NCBI GenBank assembly: GCA_947034895.1
Contig: OX344761.1
Span: 70,183,839-70,247,838, forward strand
From: Rhytidiadelphus loreus
Lineage: Eukaryota > Streptophyta > Bryopsida > Hypnales > Hylocomiaceae
DNA length: 64,000 nt
Direction of reading: 5' to 3'
Position numbers and translations under genes: made by a program. The notes below the pieces were generated by a model. It saw only the letters and a program-made list of their open reading frames with translations. It was not told where the DNA came from and did no database searches. Shown here piece after piece: positions 1 to 12,777 of this stretch. How positions within the stretch are numbered: position 1 is the first letter of the stretch; each line of letters begins with the position of its first letter.

Positions 1-724
1 AAAGGGAAAGAAATGCCAATGACTAAAGAAACCCACCCACAAATGCCAAAAGAAACTAGTTTTCAACACTAAAGAGAATACCACCATTACATGTGTTTTG
101 GCTCTCGAGGAGGGCTGTGAGTTCCCAACTCGAAACCTCCCTAAGAACAGCCGAAACCCGTTGTTCTTTGCATGTGCTGACTTGGCCGAGAGATTTCCAG
201 GTCATTTTTTTCGAAAAAAAATAAAAAAATAAAAAAATAAAACTTTGCTTCTCATTTTAAGGACTTAAAAAAAATTCAAAAAAAATAAATCTGACAGTGG
301 CATTCTTTCACTGCCACGGGAACAGTGCCGGGAACGGCCCTGAAACGGCCCTCTGGACCCCGAAATCTCTTCTAATGTACTGCTTTGGTAAATCCCCTTC
401 ACTTAAAGCCCTAATCTTGAAACTCAACCTTTGATACTTGTAAGATGCAATAGCACTTGCATCCCTCTCAAGCTCTAAATTTTAACCCTCCTAAGAACAC
501 AAAAAACAATTTGCAAGACCACAACTACAATACTTAGTAATTTGCAAATAGAAATGACTCCAAGCAAGTGATGATATATTAAATCATCTTCACTTCCTCC
601 CAACCTAGATTGCAAGGCTTTGTTCAAACCAAGGCTATCCAAATCGAAGAAGAAAGACAAGTATAATAAACAAGAGAGTTCCAAAGAAGGTCATAAGGCT
701 CCAAACAATATGGGACAAATGCCC
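1..724. other. gene-free stretch, AT-rich
   Basis: No credible coding exon is seen. There are A-rich runs around 205-290 and a short GC-richer patch near 295-365. Short open frames here lack splice context and protein-like composition. Confidence 0.5.
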
Positions 725-1125
725 AACCAAACCTTGGGTCCATCCAAAGGCGTTATCTTGTTTTTATTTCCATCGGTGCCTGCCAAATCATCTAAAACAC
801 TTATCATAATAATTATGGTAAGTGTTCATCTGTTGTGTTTGCAAAGACTTGGCACTATGGTCAAGCACACATCAAAGGTTTCTAGAAGGTAGTTTCTGGA
901 AACAAATTAAAATAACTTTGCCTATGACAGGCAAAATGGAAGGGAGCCCATCACAGGCACATTTGGATGTTTTCTAACAAAGGAAATCTTGGTGTTGAGA
1001 TGGCTCGTAGCTCTTGGCCAGGTCCTCCAGGTCACTTGCTGGCTCTGATCACCAACACCAAAACAGGTTAGGCTGAAGCATCCGATGAAGAATTTACCAA
1101 GCTGATGGATAAATTTAGATAGGGA
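725..1125 (+). repeat. diverged copy of TBL intron 1 segment
   Basis: This stretch matches about 16855-17390, inside the first intron of the TBL gene. Shared blocks include the stretch reading 'tccatcggtgcctgccaaat', the 'taattatggtaagtgtt' block and the 'gagatggctcgtagctcttg' block, in the same order with small deletions. It is a partial non-coding duplicate. The open frames on both strands here are by-products. Confidence 0.8.
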
Positions 1126-2044
1126 CAAATATTTTATTTTGAGTTATTTTCTAGAAAAAAAATAGAAAACATGGTAAATTTTTGTTTTATTTTTTATTCC
1201 TTAAGTTTTTAACACTTAGACTATGCAAATTTTTCAAAATACTAAGAATTAGAGGATTCTAAATTAAGATAAACTTGCCTATGACAAGCACAATAAGTGT
1301 TTTGTCATGTTTCCATTAGCAAAAGAAATCATATATTTTTTTCATACAAAGACAAATGTGAGAAATGAAGGAAACAACTGGAATTTTATTTTTTGGGCAA
1401 AGTATGAATTTTTTATGAATTTTTGAAGTATACTGTCTAGTTGGCCCAAAAGAGGCTATAGACTACCCGAAATCAGTAGAAAAGTGTTTCTATGATGGTC
1501 ATCTTGCCACCTAAAGTAGTCACAACATTTTCTAACATGGCTACAAGATTTTCTAATATAGACATGACACGAAGGAATAAAAAAATAACTTTTTATGACG
1601 AGTTTACACTAGAAAGGTGTAAGTTTCCTATAACAATTACTAATAACTCCATGACCATCTTCCAAGGCATTGATTATGGCCACAAATTAGCCTAATGCAA
1701 TCTTAGTCCCATTTATTAAGAAAAATCTTTCATTGGTTAATGTGAAACTCTAATGCATGGTTTTCTACATGACTGCATTAGGTAATTTGCTTGTTATAGG
1801 TTGGTTTACCTTAATTCCTATTAGTCAATTTTAAAAAAATATTCAAATTGATAAGAACCAAGTAACAATGAGCAAGCCAAAAAATGTTGATTGGATGACT
1901 TCAAAAGTTGTTGTGGGATAATAGAATTAGCTCGTTTCATCTTGTCATACAATTTTTATACAATTTTTGACCACTATTACCACTCCATTTTTTCAAGGTA
2001 ACTGGTTAAGTAGTTAACATTTAAATTTTCTACAATGTGAAGAT
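1126..2044. other. gene-free stretch
   Basis: AT-rich sequence with no supported exon. One short open frame (1492-1695, + strand) has no splice or homology support and is not called. Confidence 0.4.
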
Positions 2045-2164
2045 CTACATAAATGTATTTTCAATAAATTTTTACTAAAAATCTACATAAAGGTCATTAC
2101 TTAATATCTTATCTCTAGGACTATACTTAAAAACACATTTAAAACACCCATTTCTCTTGTAGTG
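2045..2164 (+). mobile_element. truncated CACTA-type MITE (right end)
   Basis: The sequence matches the right half of the complete element at 6977-7198, including the block 'aaggtcattacttaatatct' and the end 'ttctcttgtagtg'. The left terminus is missing, so this is a 5'-truncated copy of the same MITE family. Confidence 0.7.
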
Positions 2165-2304
2165 AGATATCTTTTACAGTGAAACTTACGGGAATGAATT
2201 ATTTTAAAATGTTGTAAGTAGTGAATTACAATTATACTAATACGCACTAAGCCGTTGCACAGTCAAAACAAAAGTAAAAGTAATTAAAAATAACTAAAAA
2301 ATCC

Positions 2305-2575
2305 ATAGCTTTCACATTGTAGGTCTATACACCATAAAACAAAGCCCGTGCACTTGTCTTTATAGAGAGCTTTTTGATAGTACTAAGAACATGATTGAGG
2401 CACGCACGGTTCCAGAGGTCTTAACATAATAAATGTTTTGTTTGTTACATTAAGATCTCTAGAACTGTGCATCCTTGGTCATGTTCTTAGTTTTGTCGAA
2501 AAGCTTTCTGCAAGGACAGTAGAGTGCATGGACTTTGTTTTGTGGCGGTTAGACGTATTGTGTGAAAGTTATTGA
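2305..2575. repeat. long imperfect inverted repeat (hairpin)
   Basis: Two arms of about 125 bases face each other across a short AT-rich spacer near 2430. The left arm runs from 'tttcacattgtaggtctat' through 'acaaagcccgtgcac' and 'actaagaacatgat'. The right arm carries the complements 'atcatgttcttag'-like, 'gtgcatggactttgt' and 'gtgtgaaag'. It looks like a MITE or a foldback element; no target duplication was resolved. Confidence 0.7.
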
Positions 2576-2639
2576 ATTTCAAAGTTTTATGAATTAAAAA
2601 ATTGAATTAAATTATCTTTTATAATTTATTTTCAAAAAA

Positions 2640-3260
2640 TCATAACTTTTACATTGTATTTCCAAATGCCACAAAACAAAGCCCTTGCACTAATTTGTGC
2701 ATAGAGCTTTCTATGCATATCAAGAACACAACCTCTTATACCACAACAAAGCCCTTGAACTCCTTTGTGCATAAAAGATATTGAATTTCAAAATTTTTAA
2801 TATTTTAAATTTAAAAAAAATATTGTAACTTATATTTTGCAACAACAAAGAGCACATTAGTCTATATCTTAAATTAGGTTGTTTATTTTGTCCATATGTT
2901 GAGATCTCTTGGTACTATTGGAAAGCTCTAAATGAAGAGGGGTGTAAAGACTTTGTTTCATGGCTTTTTGACCTACTATGTGAAAGTTAGTGAATTTCAA
3001 AGTTTCATGAATTAGAAAATTAAATTAAATTATCTTTTATTTTGGAAAAAACATTCCTTTGCACATGAAGCTTTCTGTTCAAATCAAGAACACCACCTCT
3101 CACATTGTACCAAAGTCCTTGCACTCCTCTCCTATGTGAAAGTTTTGAATTTTAAAGTTTAAAAAAAATTTAAATTATTTTGAATTTTATTTTGGTTGTG
3201 GCAACAATACAGGGCACACTAGTGTATACCTTAAATTAGGTTGTTTTTTTGTTTTTTTTG
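2640..3260. repeat. degenerate partial copies of the 2305-2575 hairpin
   Basis: Several blocks recall the neighbouring hairpin: 'acaaagcccttgcac', 'catagagctttct', 'atcaagaacac' and, on the other arm, 'actttgtttcatggc' and 'tatgtgaaagttagtgaat'. Copies lie near 2640-2790, 2860-3010 and 3060-3150. The series suggests repeated insertion or duplication of one hairpin family. Confidence 0.6.
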
Positions 3261-3689
3261 TTTGATATGTTGAGATCTAGGAAACATGACTTTGTTAGTA
3301 GTCCATTCTAGTACAAATGAAAAATATTGTACAAATTGATATACTAAGATAAAAGTGAAACCGAGGATTCATTTTTTTTAAATGGATTGAAATTGAATGA
3401 TAGCAATTTTTTATGTAGATTTTTTTGCTTTCGGTTAAGGTAGTCTAAAACATATTGGTGAATGCAGTACCTGCATCTTTTGAGCTCATTGTGACACTTT
3501 ATCACAATGAGCTCAAATCCATTGTTTTTTTTTAAATTATTTACCCCCCCCCGCCCGTCCTAATATTTTTTAAATGAATATTTTTTAAATGATTTACCGC
3601 CCAGCTCCAAATAGTTTTAATTAGAAAAATTTAAATGAAATTTTTTTAACCTCCCTCCCCCTCCCCTCCCCTCATTTGTAGTTTCCTGT

Positions 3690-3960
3690 GACAATACCCA
3701 TGACAAACAATATGGGATATTGCCCGTATCCCCAATCCATATCCGTATCCATATCCCAGACCGTATCCGTATCCCAAACAATATCGTATCCAAGTCTGTA
3801 TTTGTATTTGTATTGGTATCCATATAAGTATCCGTATCCAAGTTTTTTTCAGATCAACGGTTGGGAGGGGGGTTGTAATTATTTTTTAAATAAAAATCAA
3901 CGGCTCTATTTTTTAGGAGGGAAGGGGGGGCCTACTAATGCAGGTGCTGCATCTTTTCGC
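3690..3960 (+). repeat. degenerate (TATCCG)-like repeat plus G-rich tail
   Basis: About 150 bases of variants of 'ccgtatcc' and 'catatcc' are followed by 'atcaacggct' and by 'ttaggagggaagggggg'. The same three-part order appears at 19560-19745 and 33745-33990, and a related block lies on the minus strand near 18850-19050. This makes it a dispersed repeat family rather than a simple microsatellite. Confidence 0.65.
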
Positions 3961-5994
3961 CTCATTGTCTATTGCACAATCCTATAATTAGATCTTCAAA
4001 ATATTCCATTTTTTAATTTTTTGCTCTTTGCACTAGATTTTTGAGTGATATTTGACAAAAGAAAGGTCTTAGGACTTTAGGCATTAAGCATCAAGAGTAG
4101 AAAGCATTTATACAATCAAAATTTGAAAACTATTTATAGATTTATTTCATATGAATTTTAAAGTTTTAACTTAAGAAATTTATTGATTATACAATTTTTA
4201 TCATTTGAATTTGAATTTCTTTAATGATTGAGTTTCAATCCATTGTGTAAAAAACATCATATTTAACAATGTGAACATCAACACTTTCTCTGAATACTAA
4301 ACTTTACAACCCAAGGCAAATTCTAAACACTTTGCGCTATTTTCCTCATAGATTTTTTTTGATGTAGCAATCTTAATTTTGAATGTAAAAATACAAAGAA
4401 ATTTTGGTTTACTTTAATGTTGCATTTAACTACTTTGGGACTTCTGAAGGGTCTATAATTAATAATAGAAAAAATGGTCATTTGAATATAATACAAAACA
4501 TTAGGAGATCTATGCAAAACATCGGGAGATCAATACAAAACATTTGTAGATCTAAATAAACATCTAAAGATCTCCAGATGTTATTATCTAAAGATCTTTG
4601 AATGTTTTGTTTAGAATTCACTTAATAGTCCAGAAGTAGTTAAATGTGGCATTTACAAGTAATGATAATTTTTGAAAAAAAGTTTTTTTTCTATCCGATA
4701 ACACTGCCTAAAGTTAGGCTACAATCCAAAAAAGGTTGATTGGATCTTTAGGAGTTAAACTATTTTGTAAAGAGAATTTTTGAAAACAATATATTACACA
4801 TATTAGGAGATCATCACAAGAATTTTTGAAAAATTATTTGAATTAAATTGAATTGTGAGTTAGATGCATTGATACTTGAAAGGTGGAGAATAACCTAAAA
4901 TGAGTCCTATAGGTGATCCACTATAAACTATTAAGAAGATTAACATTGTATGTAGTGGTTCTATTAAAAGAACAAAAATTGAGTTTAGTAGACTGATAAC
5001 AATTTCACTTATAGAGAGCTCTTGAATCTTAGAGCTCAAGTACATTGATGAGAATCTTTATTCTTACTTAAATAGAATAGAAGTAGTTGCCATTAATTCA
5101 CTAGGCTTAGCTCTTTCCTTTGGAAAACGCATGAAAATCTTCACTCACATCTTCACTCATAGAAGATAAAATTCTTAATGATTCTTAAAATGGGTCGTTG
5201 TATCATTTATAGACAATCTTTTTTCTTAAAATGAAGAAAATTTGTAGTTTTTTATGATGTTCTTCAAACTAAATTGCAAAATAATAGTATTGTATCATTC
5301 AATCAAAACTCAACAGAGTTGATATGATGAGAATCATACAATAAACATCCAATTTTTTTTTCCTATTCATTATTCAATTACTAAATTTATAGAAAATTTA
5401 AAATTTTGTCAAAATTTGAAATTTGAAAAGATAATGAAATGATGTTTAAAACTAAAAGAATTTAGATAATTTTAGGTATTCAATAGCTCATTTTAAAGAT
5501 AATTACTATTAATTTACAAAAATGAAATCTTTTTTTTGCAAATTTTGCTTTGCAATTGTGTAAAAAAATAGCTAGATCATGCTTTGAGTAATTAGTGACA
5601 CTTTTTTTGTTTATTTTTTATTTAAATCCTTTATTGCATTTTATTCCAACAAGAACATTTTGAGTCTCGAGTGCTATGTCGTAATATTATAAGATTTGAA
5701 AATTAAAGGGATTATCATGATGGGAACAAATTGGTATTTGTAAAGGTGTCAAATGTCTCATTAGCTACCAATTTGAAAAGCCATGCTCTCCTACAACATT
5801 GATTAGATTCTCAAATATTGGAAGGTCCTATAAAGATATTATTTAGATTTTTAAATCTATATTGAAGGGTTCAAAATTTGTGTATAAGGTTGAAACAAAA
5901 GGTCTATTTTACTTTTAAAAAATAATTCATATGAAGAACATATTTCTTATGTAATCATTTACAATTCCAATAGCATTATAAAATACTATACAAA
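3961..5994. other. gene-free stretch
   Basis: Very AT-rich. Small repeated motifs such as 'aacattaggagatc' and 'aaacatcgggagatc' occur around 4495-4620. No exon with protein-like composition and splice sites was found upstream of the start codon at 5995. Confidence 0.4.
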
Positions 5995-8900
5995 ATGACT
6001 AGACCTCCACGTAAAACTGATCAAGATGACGAGTGGGAATATAACTTTTCTGAAGAAGAAGCTCAAAGACTTGGAGCCAAATGTAAGAAATGTTATCTCA
6101 TGGACAATATCTCATTATTATCATAAGCATCATGGTACAATATGGATTTGTATTTTGAAACTATATTAGTCATATCTGCTACCAATACTTTAGAAATGTA
6201 ATAATAAACATCTTTGTCATTGAATTAAAAAAAATTTTAATCAATTTTAAATTCTTTTCAATTGAAATCTTTTTAAAAATAAGCTTTCAAATGTTGGATT
6301 ATTGTGTTAATGATATTTGATTCTACCAAAATTAGTTTGATTTGTAGTAGCAAAATTATTTTACCAATATAGAAACATGTCTACAATCTTCATTAAACCT
6401 CTCATCACATTCATTTTAGTTGAAAAATTATCTTTCTAAATCTAAATTATCCAAATACTTTCTAATTTCTTTGTACACATTTTTATTTAATTTAGCTCAA
6501 TGATGGAATAAATGAATTATTGATTAAAAAAATAAAATATAGAATAAAAATGGAACTTTTGCAATATTTATTGTAATAAAGAAGTACTCTAATATAAAAT
6601 TATCTCAAACCAACTGGTGAATTCACCCAACTTCGATGTTTTGGTCATTAGACAATAAAAGAATTTATAATATATATTAATTGTCAACTAATTTTTTAAA
6701 TTTGATTTTGATTTTTCAATTTCAAATGATTAATATATCACAGCTAAAATGGACATTGTAAATATGGGGAAGAAATTGCAAGAATTAGAAGCCAAAAGAA
6801 AATTAGAGCTTAATGAGTGGTCCAAGACAGGTTGTATACAACAACTCCAACAAGGACTTAATGAAGGAGAAGGACTTTATCCTCCTCCTCATGTTCTCCC
6901 TTATAAACCCATAGGTATAGAATTGCTTCTTTGCCACATTTATCAAAGATCTACTAAAGTAAATATTTAATTTTATCACTACAAGAGAAAGAGGTGTTTT
7001 AAGTGTGTTTTTAAGTATAGTCCTAGAGATAAGATATTAAGTAATGATCTTTATGTAGATTTTAAGTAAAAATTTACTAAAAGTACACGTACTTTCAGTA
7101 AATATTTACTAAAAAACTACATAAAGGTTAACATAAAGGTCATTACTTAATATCTTATCTCTAGGACTATTCTTAAAACATCCCTTTCTCTTGTAGTGTA
7201 TCAATTTACAAACATATATTTATTCTAAGGCAAAGTCTTCAATGCAACAAAAAGAGTTAAAATATTCAAATAATAAAGTGTATGAATATATTTGATAACA
7301 AAATATATTTTGGAATAAGATTGTGAAGGTAGAAATTGGGTTGATTTTCTCAGGCATGGTTGATTTGCAGCATGATAGGTCATCATTACCCAAGTATAAA
7401 TTCTATAAAAGGCCTTGTAGTCGAAAAGAAAAAAAGAAAAAAGAAGTGTCTTCCAAAGTCCTAGGAGATGAACTTCCAAAGTCAATGGATAGTATCTCAC
7501 TACCTCTCAATTTGAAGAGCACATTTTGGAATGGTGAACGTTGGTGTGGAGTAGAATTCTCACCTCGTATTGCTCGAGTTGCAAATGGCTACCAAATGCT
7601 TCATGAAGAGCTCACCAAGTCCCAAAACCGGCTCAAAAACACCAAGTGAGTTATTGATTTAGACCATGGACATATTTGTATCTAGAATAAGTAATAACAT
7701 ATTCTCTCTCTCTCTCTCTATCACTTAGAATGTTTGGCACTTGAATAAATCACAAATCAATTTGGACCAAGATTTTGAAAAGGTTAATTTTCAAGTAAAA
7801 GTCCCATTTTTGTTTTTATGTGCACTATATTTTCAATATTAGGTTGAAGACTTCATATCCAAATTCAAATACAAAAAAATGTTAAATTTTTTTTATAGTA
7901 TTTGTTTTGAAATACAAGTCTTGTATTTTGGTACCCCCTCATAAAATTGTAAGATGTGATGCTATTTTTTGCAATGAAATTCCTTTATTTTTTTTTTCCA
8001 ATTTTCATTAAATTAATGGTCAAGTCTCAAAAAGTGTGTTATATTAAAGAATAGAATCTATTCGCATTAGATTCTAATTCTATTAGTATTTATGAATAGG
8101 ATATTCATGAGTGAAGTGAATGTAACTATCAACTTCATATTTGAATCATGTGAATACAAATATATTATTATACATGGTGATTGAGGTTGATAAAAATATT
8201 TCCAAGAGATAGATATAAAAAAATATGGAAATTAATTTTTTTGTATAAGAAAAAAATATTTATATTTTAAAGCATCAATTGAATCAAGTTTTCTAACTTT
8301 AATTAATTATTCAATAGAGAATATAGATCCAAACAATTGGATACAATATATAAGAATTAAATAATTAAAGCTTATTTACAATATTTAGAGCATCCAAGCC
8401 AAAACTTTTGAAAACGTAATGCAACCTACAAAAAATAGGTACTAGTTTGAACCCGTGACAAACACAAGCATGGAGTAGTATAGCTTGAATCTATAGTAGC
8501 CATCAACATATGGAATGTCCTATCATTGTTTCGTAGTGAACAGTGCTTTAGGCTTCCAGTTTACTGGAAGTTCAAAAAATAAAAAAATAAAGAACATTTG
8601 ATGGAAAAAAAGGCATACGAAAATCTAGGCCACTAAAATAACTGGATCGATTCACCCCTTCATTATCCCGTAAATGACTATTTCAGATCATCAATAGAAT
8701 ACGTATCTTTTATTTACATATCGCATCATTCGCATCACAAGCAGAATACAAGGTTCCTTAAAATGTACTATATAGTGAAAGATTTTTATACATGTAAATT
8801 TTAAAAATCAACAATACATAGGATTAAAGTACTCGTGTTATATAAAATCATCTCATGTATAGGATGAAAAGTTTCCTTTTAGTAATAGAAACTCTCCTAG

Positions 8901-11900
8901 AAATTAAAATGAAATTAAAACTAGAAATTAAAATGAAAATAAACTAAGAAATAATAAAAATAAAACAAAAATTCAAAAATAAAATAGAAATAAAGTACTT
9001 AAGTACAGCTAGAAGAAATAGAATAATTATCAAATGAATCAAATCCATTCTACATTTCAAATAAATCAAGAGTACTTGCAAAGTTCTAAATAACTAATCT
9101 ATAATTAACCTTTTAGAGCATCTACAACCATATGTATGAAATATGCGGTGCTAAAATTTTCCATCTATTTTTTAAGAGACTTAAATATTCTTGTCCTCCA
9201 CCATAGAGACCCATAAATAGTCAATTGATAAATCACCAAGTGGAATATAGGATAAAACTCAATAAACTTAAGATGAATAGTGCTTTCAAGGGCCTTTGCT
9301 AAACACACTAGGATTGAGTGCCATGGGAGTATTTTGAGGGGCTTGGAGCACCTACAATTTAAATTTGACAAGTGTCAAATGTATTGAGAGTCATAGTGCG
9401 GATGCTTTGAGGACCCAAATCCTTTTGAATTTTCCTACAATTATGTTATTTACCTCAATTTCATCAAATTGATGATTGGGTAAGGTAGTTCTCTGAAGAA
9501 TGATTAAATGGTTCTCTAAAGAATGATAAGGTAGTTTTCTAATGGTGATTCAACCTTTACTTTTAATGAATGAAAAAACATTTGGACAAAACATTGTCTT
9601 AAAGCAATTTGTTAATCAACAAAAATATAGACTTCAATTAATTCATTTAGGGGTTATATAGCCTTTTCACTTATGATCTTTACTCATGAAGATTTTACAA
9701 GATTCCTTTTAGGCCACTTTCCTTTGGTCACTATGACAAATTTTGATTAATTTGTCAAGAAAAATTCATGTGATTATATTATTTAATGTTCCATTGAACC
9801 ATTTGTGCTCTATAAGAGCCATTTGTGAAATTTTGAATGACACACTTGCTTCAAGGGTAATCTTTCCACTTGTTTAAAGGCCACAGTATTCTTAGAAAAT
9901 ATCATAATATTGTATAACCAAGCAATGGTCCTCTCCATGCTAGGAAGCTATTATGCTTTGCTAGATATTGGGGAGGGACTTATTAGTTAATTCAAGGATT
10001 GAAGTTGGCTATGTCCAAATATTGCAAGTAAAAAAATATTATTGATAAAAAATACCTTAGCGGTGTTATTAAAAACCATATTAGAGTTTTTCAAAAATAA
10101 TAAATTTCTCTTCAAACATCAGAGTTAACTTGTTTGTATACTTTGGTATACCACTTCTGAGCTTTCAATTATGACATAGAATCATGCATTTTGTGCATAG
10201 TATGCAATAAAATAAAATATAAAATACACTTCTAAATAAAATCTATATGTGATATAAATTCCATTTCATACATGATGAATGATGAAATTGAAACAAACGT
10301 AAAAGCACAACCAAAAAGTTAAATTTAAATGATATGAATTCATTTTGTTCAAATCAGTTTATAGAGATAATATTTTATGTGCATAGTTACATTAGATCGT
10401 GAATATTTCTATTGGGAGTCAATCAACATTAACAAATCTTTAAGAATTAAAATTTTAATATGTAATTATATTGAAAGATAGAAAATCAAAGTCCTAAATA
10501 CCATGATTATATTTTGTGATTATTTTTTTTGTAAGAATTCAACATCTTATATGTATTAATATTTTTGAAAACCAACTTCATTAATCACAATTCTCAATGT
10601 ATTTTTTCCTAAAGTTAAGGGTTTAATAGTATAAAAAATTACATAAATAATATATATTTTTCATATTTATGTGAAGTAACTAGTTTATTTACATTTAACA
10701 TAATGTTGGACAACTCTCAAAATAATTTTAGTCTTAGATCATTACTTATTTAATCTCTTCCACAACATTTAGAGATGTTGACAAGGTTATTAAGGTGGTA
10801 CATTGTATACTAGAAAAGTGGACACTTCATAGTATACATGAAATATGGATTTTCTTAAAAAAACATTAATGTAGAAATATGAATCATAATAATAGTATAC
10901 ATTTAGTTAGTACATAACAAGAAAGTCTCTTTAATTGTCTAAAATTAAATTAAAAACTATTTTAAAACAATCTAATGAAAATATATTATATGCTAATTTA
11001 ATTACAAAAATTATTAAATAATGTGAATTTTAGGATGGGAAGATTCTTCCTTAATGGACTTCGCTTAGAAGAGACATGCAAAAAGAGTATACACTATCCT
11101 AGTGCAAACAAACAAATACTCACAAATTTTCAACCCTATATTCCACCACTTCCTTTGGCAAATGTCGCTAGATACCAAATAGAGTTGCAAGTTGAAGAAA
11201 ATAAAAGGTTACTTGGCCTATATCGAGATGAAGCAAAGAGGACATTGCATTTTCATAGGTTAGTCAAATTGTATCACAAATATTATATCTCTAGCATTAG
11301 AAAAATATAATTTAACATTGACCATTGTCATTGACAACTCAATTATCAACTATGTATTCATTATCATCACAAATTATAAATTCATTTCATTACATATTAT
11401 AAATTCATTTTATAATTTGTGATGATAATGAATTTTTTTGGTTAAAACCAAAAATACAATTTTTATACCATATGAAGACAGTGCTCCAACAACAGAAAGA
11501 TTTGGTGGACTACCTTTGAAAGCTTGTAGCAATTTGGCTCTCCAACAGCTAGAAGATGTGTTGGCTAAAGAAACTAAGTTTGAAACTTTACAAGCAGATT
11601 ACAATTTTGAATTATTAAAGCAATTGGCCTCTACAAGATCTACTCGTGCATACACATTTGCACGCAATTATGCAACCTTAAAGGTACATATTAGCATTAT
11701 AAGGGTGTACATATTAGCTTTATAAGGATAATTATACAAATAGGTTTGAAAATCAATTAAATATTTTGAGGTATTTCATATGCAAGTTTCATTTTTGCTT
11801 TATTGGCATTTAAAAATTTGGAACTAAAAATATGATATGAAAGATTTTGTCATCTTTGTGTTCTTCATTCATTATTATTTTTGAATTTCTTAAAAATTGG

Positions 11901-12777
11901 AATTGGAATTTTGCTTTTCCAAAAGTATTTAAATTTTGTATTCTTCCAAAATTTTAATTTCAACTATTTTTTTGTTAGTTTGAATTATAATATTATTATT
12001 TACTAACTATAGTCAATAAAGACATTATGAAAATCCTTGATGTGGTTAATATAGGGTCTTAGAAACCCTAGAAATGTTGTTTGTGACATGGAGTCAACAC
12101 CAAGAAGAACGGAACAATTTAGGAATATGCTATTAAAGTATCCATGGTTTGAGGTTTTAATCAACCTTATTCACCATAATGGACGACGTCCAACTATAGC
12201 TGAGGTTTATATACTAGACTACATTAGATTTGTAATTCAGGTATAATTTTTTATTTTGAATAATGTGCTTGGAACAATTATTTGATTTGTATATGAGACG
12301 ATAGCAATTTAAAGTTAATTAGTCAATATTGTTTTAATGATAAGAAGATTCTATATAACATTATATAATGATCATGTGTAGATCCAACGTAAATTTGACA
12401 AAGTTGATTATTGCAATATGATCCGTACACTTCAATTAAAGAAATTAAATTTGAACAACCTCTCAATACATCGTGCCTTGGATTTTATAAAAGAATCAAT
12501 TCGAATAAGTGATATGGATATAATTGAACAAATGTTGTCTACTAAGGTGACAAGGTTACCATATTGGTTGGAAGCACGAGATAAAATGGTAGGTAGAGTT
12601 AAGCGGAAATTGGAGACAAATATTTTTCCAATGAATACATTTAATTCAAGTCCTTCCCAGTCACCTCGACAAGCTACTAAGATTTCATCGTCACCAAGAT
12701 TGAGATCACTACAATCATCAACTAGGTCAATAAAAAGGATTACAAAAATGAATGGCCTACATACTATTGATCCATAA
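5995..12777 (+). CDS. seven-exon gene, unrecognised 519-residue protein
   Basis: Hand-built exons: 5995-6082, 6744-6914, 7354-7645, 11034-11258, 11482-11683, 12055-12240, 12382-12777. All introns are GT-AG and phases agree at each junction (1,1,2,2,0,0), giving 519 residues and a TAA stop. The protein is hydrophilic and lysine-rich, with no signal peptide or membrane segment. The N-terminus is acidic (DQDDEWEYNFSEEEAQ). Exon 2 is helical and charged. Exon 3 carries the SPRIARVANGYQMLHEEL segment. Exons 5-7 look mainly helical, and the C-terminus is a Ser/Arg/Lys tail with SPSQSPRQ. I recognise no domain and assign no function. Intron 3 is 3.4 kb; intron 2 contains a MITE. A cytoplasmic or cytoskeletal role is only a guess. 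The start is the first ATG of the acidic exon; further 5' exons are possible. Confidence 0.72.
6977..7198. mobile_element. CACTA-type MITE in intron 2
   Basis: A 222-bp palindromic element with ends CACTACAAGAGAAAG and its inverse. It is flanked by the direct 3-bp duplication TAT (6974-6976 and 7199-7201). The CACTA terminus and 3-bp duplication are diagnostic of the CACTA (En/Spm) superfamily. It is too short to encode transposase, so it was mobilised in trans. Confidence 0.88.
7646..11033 (+). other. large intron 3 of the seven-exon gene
   Basis: 3.4 kb of AT-rich DNA bounded by GTGAGT and TTTTAG. Reading phase (2) matches on both sides, so no missing exon is needed, although one of length divisible by three cannot be excluded. 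A (TC)n run lies at 7702-7721. No clear element ends were found. Confidence 0.55.
11356..11433. repeat. perfect 24-bp inverted repeat in intron 4
   Basis: Arms 11356-11379 and 11410-11433 are exact reverse complements around a 30-base loop. The right arm ends 48 bases before exon 5. In RNA it would make a stable stem just upstream of the 3' splice site. Confidence 0.75.

Noticed and set aside
3617..3987. Open frames encoding Tyr/Pro or Asp/Thr repeats
   Set aside because: They translate the degenerate CCGTATCC repeat and are not protein-like.
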